From NCBI RefSeq assembly GCF_039696035.1, contig NZ_CP155567.1, positions 2,041,001 through 2,105,000 on the forward strand: 64,000 nucleotides of DNA, written 5' to 3'. A program made the position numbers and the translations under genes. Position 1 is the first letter of the stretch, and the number at the start of each line of letters is the position of its first letter. Source of the DNA: Microbulbifer sp. SAOS-129_SWC (lineage in GTDB: Bacteria > Pseudomonadota > Gammaproteobacteria > Pseudomonadales > Cellvibrionaceae). Shown here piece by piece: positions 54,257-62,714 of the stretch. The notes beneath the pieces are model-generated. The model saw only the letters and a program-made list of their open reading frames with translations. It made no database searches and had not been told where the DNA came from.

Positions 54257-54342
54257 GGGGGAGGTGTGCGAGGCGCGCCTGAATCTGAATCGGGGCCTCG
54301 CGGATCGCCGCGCTCCACAGGGGTAAGCGGGCGAGGGGGAAA

Positions 54343-54416
54343 TGGAGGCTAGGGTCGGAATCGAACCGGCGTACACGGAGTTGCAGTCCGCTGCATGACC
54401 ACTCTGCCACCTAGCC
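54343..54416 (-). tRNA. tRNA-Cys (anticodon GCA)
   Basis: The minus strand gives acceptor GGCTAGG/CCTAGCC, anticodon stem CGGA/TCCG around CTGCAAC (anticodon GCA), T-loop TTCGATT, and terminal CCA encoded. It lies upstream of tRNA-Leu on the same strand. No tRNA-Gly, usual in this cluster, was found. Confidence 0.95.
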
Positions 54417-54593
54417 ATAACATCAAATTCAGAGCTTTCGCTCCGCCGGTTCGATGTCACCGGCCCTCTTTATTGGCCTCGGGCGCTGGAGTTGCAGTTC
54501 ACTGCATGATCACTCTGCCACCTGGCCATAACATCAAATTTAGAGCTTTCGCTCCGCCGGTTCGATGTCACCGGCATTCTTTAGTGGCCTACT
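54378..54593. repeat. 111-bp tandem duplication including the 5' half of tRNA-Cys
   Basis: Unit 1 starts in the anticodon arm of tRNA-Cys (54378) and extends 111 bp into its 5' flank; unit 2 starts at 54489 and ends near 54593. Each unit holds the tRNA 5' half and two hairpin-forming sequences (a GAAA tetraloop stem and GCCGGT...ACCGGC). Unit 2's tRNA half carries several substitutions. Confidence 0.85.
54489..54527 (-). pseudogene. tRNA-Cys 5'-half remnant
   Basis: Corresponds to the acceptor 5' strand, D-arm and anticodon arm of tRNA-Cys. The anticodon GCA is kept but one anticodon-stem pair is lost, and there is no T-arm or acceptor 3' strand. It cannot form a normal tRNA. Confidence 0.8.
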
Positions 54594-54925
54594 TGCGTGG
54601 ACCTGAAAACGTCGCGGATTCTATCCGAATGGAACGAAAAATCCTAGCGTTTTCTTATACTTACGCGCCGTCCGGCGTGTGAGAAGGCGCTATTCTATGG
54701 ACTGCGGCGGATTAGTCAAGCGCTGGTTTCAGGTAACTGGCCCCTGATGGGGAAAAGTGCCTTATGGCGCCATGTGGGGAATTGTTGATTGGTTTTGGTA
54801 CAAGCGCGAAGCTTTTAATAACTTTTGGGCTTATTGCTGAATTGACTATTTCCAATTGATCTAAGGTGTTCGGCACCTGTCGGTGGCAATTTTTCAGCCT
54901 TGTTCAATACTTCTTTTAACTGGCT
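54594..54925. other. Intergenic between duplicated tRNA unit and candidate RNA; no gene seen
   Basis: No ORF of note. Upstream of the tRNA transcripts on the minus strand, so their promoter should lie here. Confidence 0.4.
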
Positions 54926-55076
54926 AACACGGTTTCCCCCAAACGTGTTTGTTACCGCCGGTAGGGCGCTCCGCTAGGTACTCGCCCGCTGTGTAGTAAG
55001 GATGAATCCTCCAAGTTTCACTCCTAATGGTCTTGGCCCTGACGCTCTCCCCCCCCCGTCGTCAGGGCTTTTTTTT
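54926..55076 (+). ncRNA. Candidate small RNA ending in a strong terminator
   Basis: The plus strand between the tRNA cluster and the converging protease gene ends in a clear intrinsic terminator, yet no plus-strand gene lies upstream for more than 900 bases. Ahead of the terminator are a hairpin AACACG-N12-CGTGTT (about 54926-54949), a GC-rich structured stretch, and AGGAT-GA-ATCCT (about 54999-55010). There is no ORF with a good ribosome-binding site. I cannot match it to a known family; one exposed GGA is too few for RsmY/Z. A promoter would be expected near 54890-54920 (TTGTTC...). Confidence 0.35.
55036..55076 (+). terminator. Intrinsic terminator with an 8-T tail
   Basis: GCCCTGAC (55036-55043) pairs with GTCAGGGC (55061-55068), loop includes a C9 run, followed by T8. 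On the minus strand there is no T-run, so it serves plus-strand transcription. Confidence 0.85.
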
Positions 55077-55098
55077 GCCTGTCTTTTGCCCAGCCGCG

Positions 55099-56316
55099 TT
55101 ATTTCTCCGGTTTACTGAGTCGCTCCAGCTGCAGCGCGGGTACCGGGCCGCCGGCGGCCTGTTCGGCCAGGTGGCGGAACTTGGCGAGGCTGACTTCGCC
55201 GCGATCCTCGGCCAGGGCGCGGGCCACGTCGTCGAGGCTGGCCTTGCCACCGCTGGATTGGCGGATTTCCCGATCCACTTCCCGCATCACACCCACCGCG
55301 CGGGCGGTGATCGGGCCGGATGAGCGCTTGCGCAGCAGTGTGGGGGCTTCGCGGCCCCACTTGGCCAGGTCATCCATGGCCTCCTTATAACGCTTTTCAC
55401 CAATGCCGCCGCTGCGTCGCGTGATTTCCAGTGCGTAATACTCCGCCAGCCCTTCGACAATCCAGTCGCTGTGTTTGTCGCCGTGGATACCGGTGGCCAC
55501 ATGGACCAGCTCGTGGATGATGCTACTGGTGCGGTTGCCACTGATCATCGGTCGGTCTGCGTGCATAAACAGTGAGCGGGTGCCCGAGAGGCCGCCGCGC
55601 CACATCGGATCGCCGGCGCTGACCACCAGCAGCCGCCGGGGGAAGTTCGGGAATACCTTTTTCAGGTCCGGCAGGTTATAGCTCAGGAACGCGAGGGTGT
55701 CCTGGCGGTGGATATTCTCTCCCAGCGGTGCCGCCACAGTGACATTGATACCATCAATCTCATCCTGGCGGCTGCCGATTCGCCCGGCGATCATCCAGCC
55801 CTTGGGGCGGATGAAGCGGCGGCCCGGGTCTACCAGCTTGTAGCGCTGGTCACTGATTTCCCGGTAGGGCAGAGCGGAGGACCAGCCCTTGGGCAGGTCG
55901 AGCACGAGCTCGGCGCGGGAGTGAATGTGGCGGTTGGCAACGACAGACATCGGGGGGATCAGCTTGTCGCTGCGCAGAATGGCCCAGTCTTTGGTGATCC
56001 GGGAGTCGTAGTGGCCGCTGCCTTTCTTTTCGTCGATGGTGAACTGGTAGCTGAGTGAGGCCTCCGGCCCCTTGGGGAACCAGGTCACTTTCTCGCCGTT
56101 GTGCTCCAGCTTCTGGTCGCTGTGGAGATCCGCGTAGCGCCCGGATGACAGGTCGAGGGTCAGCTTGCGCGGCAGCTTGTCGCCGCTGAGCTGAATCTCC
56201 ACTCTGGCGGTACCGGAATCCGGCTGCAGTCGGGCGCGGTAGAGCAGGTCGTAGGTGTCTGCCAGGGCGCTCAGGGGGAGCGCCAGGGCGAGTAGGGTAA
56301 TGAGCAGTCGCAACAT
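55099..56316 (-). CDS. M61-like secreted metalloprotease-type protein
   Basis: A signal peptide (M-L-R-L-L-I-T-L-L-A-L-A-L-P-L-S-A-L-A) then a beta-rich domain and a gluzincin-type zinc site: I-I-H-E-L-V-H-V (H-E-x-x-H) and E-G-L-A-E-Y-Y about 20 residues later (third ligand Glu). The start at 56316 is preferred over 56376 because it begins with the signal. Likely a periplasmic aminopeptidase-type enzyme; substrate unknown. It converges with the candidate RNA at 55076. Confidence 0.85.
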   Translation of the reverse strand: MLRLLITLLALALPLSALADTYDLLYRARLQPDSGTARVEIQLSGDKLPRKLTLDLSSGRYADLHSDQKLEHNGEKVTWFPKGPEASLSYQFTIDEKKGSGHYDSRITKDWAILRSDKLIPPMSVVANRHIHSRAELVLDLPKGWSSALPYREISDQRYKLVDPGRRFIRPKGWMIAGRIGSRQDEIDGINVTVAAPLGENIHRQDTLAFLSYNLPDLKKVFPNFPRRLLVVSAGDPMWRGGLSGTRSLFMHADRPMISGNRTSSIIHELVHVATGIHGDKHSDWIVEGLAEYYALEITRRSGGIGEKRYKEAMDDLAKWGREAPTLLRKRSSGPITARAVGVMREVDREIRQSSGGKASLDDVARALAEDRGEVSLAKFRHLAEQAAGGPVPALQLERLSKPEK

Positions 56317-56568
56317 AGATACTTCAATTCCACTGAATGGAGACACTTGGACACCGCGCAAGACTAACGGTGCCATGACAGGGGATTCAAGCCTTGGCCT
56401 GGACTAACGCGCGGATCATAGATGGGCGTCGAAATCGAACTGACGACGAGTGCGCACTATAGGGGAGAGCGTTGTCAGGCCGAGGTTGATATGCAGGTAA
56501 TGCGAGGCCCGCTGCAGGCTGTGAGAGATACGCAGCGAGAATTTGCCGATGGCGGGGGAGCAGGCATA

Positions 56569-56596
56569 AAAAAACCCCGCAGATGCGGGGTTTTTT
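56569..56596. terminator. Terminator downstream of tRNA-Pro
   Basis: AAAAAACCCCGC-AGAT-GCGGGGTTTTTT. Palindromic with T-runs on both strands; ends tRNA-Pro on the minus strand. Confidence 0.9.
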
Positions 56597-56603
56597 CAGA
56601 ATT

Positions 56604-56680
56604 TGGTCGGTGAGAGAGGATTCGAACCTCCGACCCCTTCCTCCCGAAGGAAGTGCGCTACCAGGCTGCGCTACTCACCG
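56604..56680 (-). tRNA. tRNA-Pro (anticodon CGG)
   Basis: The minus strand gives acceptor CGGTGAG/CTCACCG, anticodon stem CTTCC/GGAAG around TTCGGGA (anticodon CGG), T-loop TTCGAAT and encoded CCA. 77 nt, single gene. Confidence 0.95.
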
Positions 56681-56760
56681 ATTTGTGTGCTTCTCTGCAG
56701 AAGTGGGGCGCATTATAGCAGCGAAATTCCGGCTGTAAACCATTGATTTCACTAAAATTG

Positions 56761-57603
56761 CTAAATCTTTCGGATCAGCCCTTCCTGGGTGGTGGAGGCC
56801 ACCAGCACGCCGTCGCGGGTATACAGCTGGCCGCGACAGAAGCCGCGGGCGCCGCTGGCGGACGGGCTGTCGGTGACATACAGCAGCCAGTCGTCGAAGC
56901 GGAAATCCCGGTGGAACCACATGGCGTGGTCCAGGCTCGCCGGCATCAGGTGCGGGTCGAAGATGGTGGTGGGGTGCGGCTGCAGTGCGGTGGATAGCAA
57001 GACCATATCCGAGGCATAGGACAGGGCGCAGCGGTGTTCCAGCGGGTCGTCGGACATTTCGCCCTCGGCGCGCATCCACACCATACAGCGGGGCTCGCGC
57101 ACGCCGCGGTCGAAGTAGCTCTGCGGGTCTACCGGGCGCAGGTCGATCATATAGCGCTGCTGGTCGCGGGCCATGCCCTGCTGCCCGGCATCCTCGGCCA
57201 GCTGCTGGGTATTCTTGAGCGACTCCGGGGGTGGGATATCGCCAGACGGCATATCGCACTGGTGGTCGAAGCCGGACTCGGCAATCTGGAAGGAGGCGGA
57301 CATATTGAAGATCGCGCGTCCCTTCTGTTTGGCCACGACGCGCCGGGTGGTGAAGCTGCCGCCATCGCGGATGGGGTCCACATCGTAGATTACCGGCATC
57401 TCGCTACTGCCCGGGCGGAGGAAATAGGCGTGCAGTGAGTGGGGCAGGCGGCCTTCCACTGTGCGGGTGGCGGCCGTCAGTGCCTGGCCCAGGACCTGCC
57501 CGCCGAACAGGATTTTGCGGTAATTTTCCACGTGCTGCCGGCTGCGGAACAGATTACTGTCCAGTTCCTCGACATCGAGTAGCTTACTGAGCTTTTCCAA
57601 CAT
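56761..57603 (-). CDS. tesB: Acyl-CoA thioesterase II
   Basis: Hydrolyses medium- and long-chain acyl-CoA to free fatty acid. 280 residues with a double hot-dog fold: F-G-G-Q-V-L-G-Q-A-L in domain 1, and P-A-S-L-D-H-A-M-W-F-H and S-T-T-Q-E-G-L-I-R in domain 2 (the catalytic Asp, Thr and Gln set). The start at 57603 (M-L-E-K-L-S-K-L-L-D) is the family start; an ATG 8 codons earlier (57627) is possible. Single gene downstream of an empty 312-nt region, with tRNA-Pro following on the same strand. Confidence 0.93.
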   Translation of the reverse strand: MLEKLSKLLDVEELDSNLFRSRQHVENYRKILFGGQVLGQALTAATRTVEGRLPHSLHAYFLRPGSSEMPVIYDVDPIRDGGSFTTRRVVAKQKGRAIFNMSASFQIAESGFDHQCDMPSGDIPPPESLKNTQQLAEDAGQQGMARDQQRYMIDLRPVDPQSYFDRGVREPRCMVWMRAEGEMSDDPLEHRCALSYASDMVLLSTALQPHPTTIFDPHLMPASLDHAMWFHRDFRFDDWLLYVTDSPSASGARGFCRGQLYTRDGVLVASTTQEGLIRKI

Positions 57604-57915
57604 GGGCGATACTGCCTGTCTATCCAATAAATCAAAAGAGTATGGAGCAGCGCTACGGCGTGTTCCAGCTGCGGGATGATAGCAATACCTGGCGCTGAGA
57701 CCATTACTGAATTTATCAAGACCGGTATCAAAGCCGCGCCGCCACCTCAGGGGTTTACGCTACCGCCAGACACCAGAGCCGGGTTCGTACACGCCGCGGT
57801 GCACCCGTTGTCGGGGCGCTCTGCCGCGGACGAGCGCTTGATCCGCCGCAAAAGCGGCGAACACGCGAAGCATGGGCTCGATACGCCGGATGGAGATTCC
57901 CCCCGCGCTGCCCGA
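57604..57915. other. Intergenic region, no gene seen
   Basis: Lies between the start of tesB and the end of the upstream cyclophilin gene. It should hold the tesB promoter; no repeats or hairpins stand out. Confidence 0.4.
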
Positions 57916-58815
57916 TCAATCGTCGCCGCGCCGGGAAGGAACCCCTACCGAGCAAACGTCGACATAATCCGGCCGCGCCACGAACCAGTCTTCGGGCCGG
58001 TGCCGGCGCGCCGCTACCAGGTCGGCGAAGCTTGCTGAATCGGTTCTGAGAATCTCAATGGGCTGTTGTTCTTTCGCCGGCAGGTCGGCGGCGACACGCA
58101 GGGACAGAATTTCGTTGGCCGCGGGGTTTTCGAGCATGCCCATGGCCTGATGTCCACGCTGGAGTTTTTGCACGACCTCCATGCCTTCCAGCACGCGCCC
58201 GAACACCGTGGTGTTGCGATCCAGGTAGCGCTGCGGGCCGCCGATAACGATATAGAACTCGGAGCCACCGCTATTGATGTCCGCTTCGCGGCCGAAAGCG
58301 AAAGCGCCGGGGCAGTGCACCAGCCAGGTCTCGCCGGTATCCGGGTTGCGGGCGGCAGGGAAGCCATGCAGGAAGCCGGTCTGCGGTGCGTATCCATCCG
58401 GGCCCGGTATCGGAGTGAAGGCCTTGTCATTGCGCCGCATCATGGAAAACTCGGCCGGCACGTGGCGCTCGGCCTTGCCCATGGGTTTATTGCCGGTCTT
58501 GTCGCCGGCCTGGGCGACGAAGCCATCCACCACGCGATAAAAACTCAGTCCGTCGTAGAAGTGGCCGCGGGCCAGCGCTTTGATATTGGCCGCGCTGCGC
58601 GGAGCCATATCGCTGGCCAGCTCGACGATCACACGGCCGGCGCGGGTATCTATAAAGAGGGTGTTGTCCGGATCGGCGCGACGCCAGTCCGCCGCCGGGG
58701 CCTCGGCGATGATCTGCGACGGAGAGCGCAGTGCAGCCTGTTGCGACTGCTCGGCAGCCTGGGCGGCGGGCAGCGAAAAAAGCGCGGTGCAGAGCAGGGG
58801 AATTATTGTTTTCAT
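57916..58815 (-). CDS. Secreted cyclophilin-type peptidyl-prolyl isomerase
   Basis: 299 residues with a 20-residue signal peptide. The cyclophilin core has F-Y-R-V-V-D-G-F-V-A-Q-A-G-D (catalytic Arg), S-G-G-S-E-F-Y-I-V-I-G and T-V-F-G-R-V-L-E-G-M-E-V-V. Inserts after the first block and a C-terminal extension of about 80 residues make it longer than PpiA. Assists folding of envelope proteins. The start at 58815 is preferred over 58962 as it begins with the signal. Confidence 0.9.
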   Translation of the reverse strand: MKTIIPLLCTALFSLPAAQAAEQSQQAALRSPSQIIAEAPAADWRRADPDNTLFIDTRAGRVIVELASDMAPRSAANIKALARGHFYDGLSFYRVVDGFVAQAGDKTGNKPMGKAERHVPAEFSMMRRNDKAFTPIPGPDGYAPQTGFLHGFPAARNPDTGETWLVHCPGAFAFGREADINSGGSEFYIVIGGPQRYLDRNTTVFGRVLEGMEVVQKLQRGHQAMGMLENPAANEILSLRVAADLPAKEQQPIEILRTDSASFADLVAARRHRPEDWFVARPDYVDVCSVGVPSRRGDD

Positions 58816-59294
58816 TCGGTTTCTCGCGGTTGCTTGCCGGGCATGATAACAGGCCGTGATGGGAGTACACACGGGGTCCGGTGCCGGCGCAGCCGGTGGG
58901 GTCGACCGGCTCCATGCCCGTATTTCCGGCGATGCTGCAGTGGCATTCAACCTTGCGGGCAATCAGCCGGGTTCGGCCACAGGATTCTTAGTCCTCCGCG
59001 TGGTGGTTCGAAATGACAAGGGGTTGGTGTGCGCAGTAATGGCGCGATTGGCGGCAACCGTTCCCCGAGCGGGCGCCGGTGAATGGCGCAGGATTGGCGC
59101 CTATTGGCACATGGCCGGGCGTGGAGCGATCCGAAGGGCCCGAAGGAAGAAAATCGCGGCAGAAGGGCAGAATTTCCGCAAAGACTGCTCATCCACTTTC
59201 CCAAGTTGGATGAATTGCCTATCATTCATGAATGAATAGTCAATTTCAGTCCCCTAATTCAATGGGGCAGGTCAGGGCAGAGAAGGTCGGAAGT
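58816..59294. other. Intergenic region with TetR-type palindrome; no gene seen
   Basis: Shared between the divergent cyclophilin and TetR-type genes. A palindrome CATTCATGAATG (59223-59234) with a -10-like TATCAT just before it may be the TetR operator and promoter. The remaining roughly 400 nt show no ORF or RNA gene I can support. Confidence 0.45.
59223..59234. promoter_or_regulatory. Palindrome, probable TetR autoregulatory operator
   Basis: Perfect 12-bp palindrome CATTCATGAATG inside ATTCATGAATGAAT, 60 nt before the preferred TetR start. It overlaps a weak in-frame ATG at 59232. Confidence 0.5.
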
Positions 59295-59972
59295 ATGGAT
59301 AAGGCAAAAGAGAAGGTGCAGCGCTTTCGCGCCCGCGAGCAGCGTATTCTGGATGCGGCTCTGGAACTGCTGCTGGAGCACGGTGAGGAAAAGGTCACCG
59401 TGGAGCAGATTGCCGAGCGCGTCGATATTGGCAAGGGCACCATCTACAAGCACTTCATCTCCAAGACAGAGATTTATATGCGCTTGTTGATGGACTACGA
59501 GAAGTCCCTGACCGAGCGTCTCAAGTCCACGCTGGCCGCGGCCGAACAGGGTGATATCACCGCTCCCGCACGCGCCTACTTTGAGTCGCGCATGGCCGAT
59601 CCCTCCAAGGACCGCCTGTTCCAGCGCCTGGAAGAGAAGATCATCGCGCTGAATCTGGCCCCGGAGATGATTGCCGAGCTGCACACCATGCGCAATTCCA
59701 ACGCGGCCGCACTGAACCGGGTATTCGAGCGGCGCATGGAACAGGGTGTACTGAAGAAGGTACCGGCCTACTTCTATTACTCTACCTACTGGGCACTGGT
59801 ACAGGGCGCGGTGGAACTCTATCACTCCAAGTCCTTCGCCGATGTGATCGAGGATCGCGAAGGCCTGATGGAATTCATCATGGATGTGGGTGTGCACATC
59901 GGCGATATCTCCGCGCGCCGCGGTGGTGAAGAGAAGCCGATGTCGGGCGGTGCAGGGCCGACTTTTGGCTGA
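59295..59972 (+). CDS. TetR/AcrR-family transcriptional regulator
   Basis: 225 residues. N-terminal helix-turn-helix (R-I-L-D-A-A-L-E-L-L-L-E-H-G, V-T-V-E-Q-I-A-E-R-V-D-I-G-K-G-T-I-Y-K-H-F) and a helical ligand-binding domain. The ATG at 59295 has GAAGG 8 nt upstream. The frame is open from 59232, inside the palindrome, but that start would place the operator in the message. Its stop overlaps the DUF1285 gene start, so both are co-transcribed. Confidence 0.88.
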   Translation: MDKAKEKVQRFRAREQRILDAALELLLEHGEEKVTVEQIAERVDIGKGTIYKHFISKTEIYMRLLMDYEKSLTERLKSTLAAAEQGDITAPARAYFESRMADPSKDRLFQRLEEKIIALNLAPEMIAELHTMRNSNAAALNRVFERRMEQGVLKKVPAYFYYSTYWALVQGAVELYHSKSFADVIEDREGLMEFIMDVGVHIGDISARRGGEEKPMSGGAGPTFG

Positions 59973-60510
59973 GCCGCTGTTCGAACAGCTGCAGGCACTG
60001 CAGCAGGAATTCCGTGGTCACCCGCCGGTAGACAAGTGGACGCCGGACCTGTGCGGCGATATGGACATGGAAATCCGTGCCGATGGCCGCTGGATTCACG
60101 AGGGTACGGAGATCCACCGGCAACCGCTGGTGAAGCTGTTTGCCAGTATTCTCAAGCGCGAGGGGGACGACTATTTTCTCGTCACCCCGGTGGAGAAATG
60201 GCGTATCCGTGTTGAGGATGTGCCCTTTATTGCGACACAGGTAGCGCGCAGTGAATCGAGTGGTGATGCGCCGCTGCTGTTCACAACCAATACCGGCGAC
60301 GTGGTCCCTCTGGATGGCGATCGCGGCTGGACCCTGAGGCCGTTTGGCCAGCCGCCGCAGCCCGTCCCTTATATTGAAGTGCGCAATGGCCTGCAGGCGC
60401 GGGTGTCGCGCGATGTGTTTTATCAGCTGGTGGACTGGGCCGAGGACGATGCTGGCCAGTTGTCCCTGCGCAGTGGCGGCCATTCATTTCCACTGGGGAG
60501 TTACCGCTAG
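59965..60510 (+). CDS. DUF1285 protein
   Basis: About 181 residues, similar over its length to the conserved DUF1285 family (D-G-R-W-I-H-E-G-T-E-I, P-L-V-K-L-F-A-S-I-L, D-Y-F-L-V-T-P-V-E-K-W-R-I-x-V-E-D-V-P-F). Function unknown. No good ATG; TTG at 59965 overlaps the TetR stop, and GTG at 59950 is an alternative. Operon with the TetR regulator, which suggests a fatty-acid or envelope stress link, but this is inference. Confidence 0.8.
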   Translation: MAEPLFEQLQALQQEFRGHPPVDKWTPDLCGDMDMEIRADGRWIHEGTEIHRQPLVKLFASILKREGDDYFLVTPVEKWRIRVEDVPFIATQVARSESSGDAPLLFTTNTGDVVPLDGDRGWTLRPFGQPPQPVPYIEVRNGLQARVSRDVFYQLVDWAEDDAGQLSLRSGGHSFPLGSYR

Positions 60511-60898
60511 CTGCCTCGTCCGATCCGGATCTGCTTTTCCCGTTTTCTTTCCCCTGTTTTTTTGCGCAGACGTCGCCAGTGCCCGCGCGGGCGCTGCTGC
60601 CTTGTTTATGAGCAGTCTGTTTTTCTATTAATCGTTCCGTGAAACCTGTTTGCAATAAAAATGTAACTCTCGCATTTTTTCAGGATGTTATTGCAAATTT
60701 TTCCGCAATAAACGTTTTAAGTAACAATTTCGAAATATTCCCTTCCTACACTTCCTCGCGTCCGAATCGCTCAGGCGAATCAAAAAAACACGGTTTCAGG
60801 GTTATCTGATTATCCGTTTTTAATTCAGGACGCACAGCTGAAATAAAAACCGGGTCTTTGGCTGCCCGCAATTGCAAAAACTTCCTGTAGGGGGAAAT
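60511..60898 (+). promoter_or_regulatory. Regulatory region upstream of the lipoprotein/TonB receptor pair
   Basis: AT-rich. The heptamer GCAATAA or its complement occurs three times: 60652-60658, and as an inverted pair TTATTGC (60688-60694) and GCAATAA (60705-60711) with a 10-bp gap. No gene is seen. The inverted pair has operator-like geometry. Confidence 0.45.
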
Positions 60899-62599
60899 AT
60901 GAAACAAGTAAATAGCAAGCTGCTGCTGGCCGCTGCGATCACTGCGCTGCTGGCCGGTTGTGACAGCGGCGGTATCAATGTCGAGCCGAAAACTGTCGAT
61001 AACTCTGTCGACAATTCCACCAGCACACCGACTCCGGTAGAAGACAATAATCCCTGCGCCTCCATCGTAAAAAGTGGCCAGACGCTGCAGGGTGAATACG
61101 ACGCACCGAATTGCTATTACTCCCCGAGTTTCGTCGATGCCGGCAACAACCTGACGACCGACCTGTATATTCCGGCGCTGGATAATGGCGGTGTGCACGT
61201 ATTTGAGGGCAGCCTGTTTGTTGGTAAGAACTACGACAACGACGCAGACATGCAGGCCGGGGGCATCAGCGAAGGTGGCGATGGCCCCACGCTGACGGTT
61301 CAGGCCGGTGCTACTATCGCATTCCCCGACAAGACCAAGTTCATGGTCATCAACCGCGGTTCCCAGTTGATCGCGCGCGGTTCCGTAGATGCGCCGATCA
61401 CCTTTACCTCGGTATCCGATGCCGTGGACGGTACCGCAGGCCCCGAAGACGTTTCCCTGTGGGGCGGTATCGTGATCAACGGCTTTGGCGTTACCAATAA
61501 ATGTGCCTACACCGGTTCTGTTGCCGGCGGCGACCTGGCTACCTCCGACTGTCACGTTGAGGCGGAAGGTTCCGAAGGTGCGGACCAGTCCAACTACGGC
61601 GGTGCCAACAACGACGACAATTCCGGTGACCTGGAATACGTTATCGTCAAGCACACCGGTGCCCAGGTGGCCAATGGCGACGAGCTGAACGGGATTTCCT
61701 GGGGCGCTGTGGGTCGCGGCACCGTCGTGAAAAATGTCGAGGCTTACTCCACTTACGACGACGGTATGGAGTTCTTCGGCGGCGCGGTCAATATCGAAAA
61801 CTACCTCGCCCTGTACGTGCGCGATGACTCCATCGATATCGACGAAGGCTACTCCGGTACCATCACCAATTCCCTGGTTATTCAGAGCGCCGACAACGGT
61901 GCCAACTGTATCGAATCCGACGGTATCGGTTCCTACAAGGCCGGTGAGACCCGCAACGCGGATATCATCGCTGCCGGCATCAACAGTCGCCCGACCATCA
62001 CTGGTCTGACCTGTATCCTCTCCCCGAACGCGCCCAAGGCTGACGGCGGCACCGGCACCCACGACTACGGCGCCGGCTGGCGTTTCCGCGAAGGCATTAT
62101 GCCGACCGTGAAGAACTCCATGGTGATCTCCTCTTACAGCGCGGACACCACCCCGGGCGACGGCAACAACTACTGCCTGCGCATCGACGACGCCGAAACC
62201 CTGCAAGGTGCCGAAGACGACAACATGGTGCTGGAAGGCAATATCTTCGCCTGTGAAGAGAAGACCAAAGGTAACGCCCTCCCGGGTGGCCAGACTATCC
62301 AGCAGTGGGTAGAGGCGCACAACAACCAGTTTGTCGATATCTCCGGCAAAGTGGATCCGACCGCAAATGCAGACACCGGCCTGCAGTTGCTGGCAGCCGG
62401 TATGGAGTCCCCTCTGACGATGTTCTCCATCGATCCGGCCAGCACGATGATGGTTGGTGGTGCCGCTCCGAGCGTGACTCCGGAAGGCGCCAGCACTTAC
62501 CTGGGTGCGCTGAGCAATGTGGGCAGCGACTGGACCAAGGGCTGGACCTACGGTCTGCATGACGGCAACCGCGCCGAGAGCCTGTGGATCGAAAAATAA
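60899..62599 (+). CDS. Secreted lipoprotein, beta-helix type, partner of the TonB receptor
   Basis: 567 residues, lipobox L-L-A-G-C (Cys21) after a positively charged start. The rest is Asp-, Asn- and Gly-rich with repeated parallel-strand patterns (W-G-G-I-V-I-N-G-F-G, L-E-Y-V-I-V-K-H-T-G, N-S-L-V-I-Q-S-A-D), suggesting a right-handed beta-helix, and about ten Cys that may pair. The frame is open from 60872, but the ATG at 60899 (GGGGG upstream) begins the signal. In related bacteria such lipoproteins are encoded beside a TonB-dependent receptor and are probably its surface partner for substrate capture. Confidence 0.8.
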   Translation: MKQVNSKLLLAAAITALLAGCDSGGINVEPKTVDNSVDNSTSTPTPVEDNNPCASIVKSGQTLQGEYDAPNCYYSPSFVDAGNNLTTDLYIPALDNGGVHVFEGSLFVGKNYDNDADMQAGGISEGGDGPTLTVQAGATIAFPDKTKFMVINRGSQLIARGSVDAPITFTSVSDAVDGTAGPEDVSLWGGIVINGFGVTNKCAYTGSVAGGDLATSDCHVEAEGSEGADQSNYGGANNDDNSGDLEYVIVKHTGAQVANGDELNGISWGAVGRGTVVKNVEAYSTYDDGMEFFGGAVNIENYLALYVRDDSIDIDEGYSGTITNSLVIQSADNGANCIESDGIGSYKAGETRNADIIAAGINSRPTITGLTCILSPNAPKADGGTGTHDYGAGWRFREGIMPTVKNSMVISSYSADTTPGDGNNYCLRIDDAETLQGAEDDNMVLEGNIFACEEKTKGNALPGGQTIQQWVEAHNNQFVDISGKVDPTANADTGLQLLAAGMESPLTMFSIDPASTMMVGGAAPSVTPEGASTYLGALSNVGSDWTKGWTYGLHDGNRAESLWIEK

Positions 62600-62714
62600 G
62601 CATCACGCTTAGCCCGGGGCACTGACCCGGACCTTGGGGCGCCGCTTTCGCAACGGGAGTCGGCGCCCCTTTCGATTCTACGCTTGGAACCAGCAACGAT
62701 AAGAGGCCATGGTT

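Noticed and set aside
54395..54682. 95-residue plus-strand ORF across the tRNA-Cys duplication
   Set aside because: Its repeated sequence is produced by the 111-bp duplication of tRNA DNA; no ribosome-binding site.
54926..55076. RsmY/RsmZ-type (GacA-controlled) small RNA identity for the orphan terminator region
   Set aside because: Only one convincing GGA in a hairpin context is present; those RNAs carry several. Left as an unclassified candidate.
54417..55098. Missing tRNA-Gly of the usual glyW-cysT-leuZ cluster
   Set aside because: I looked for a Gly anticodon stem-loop and T-loop on both strands and saw none; no call was made.
56422..56613. Short plus-strand ORF between the protease and tRNA-Pro
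   Set aside because: Runs into the terminator, has no ribosome-binding site and no recognisable content.
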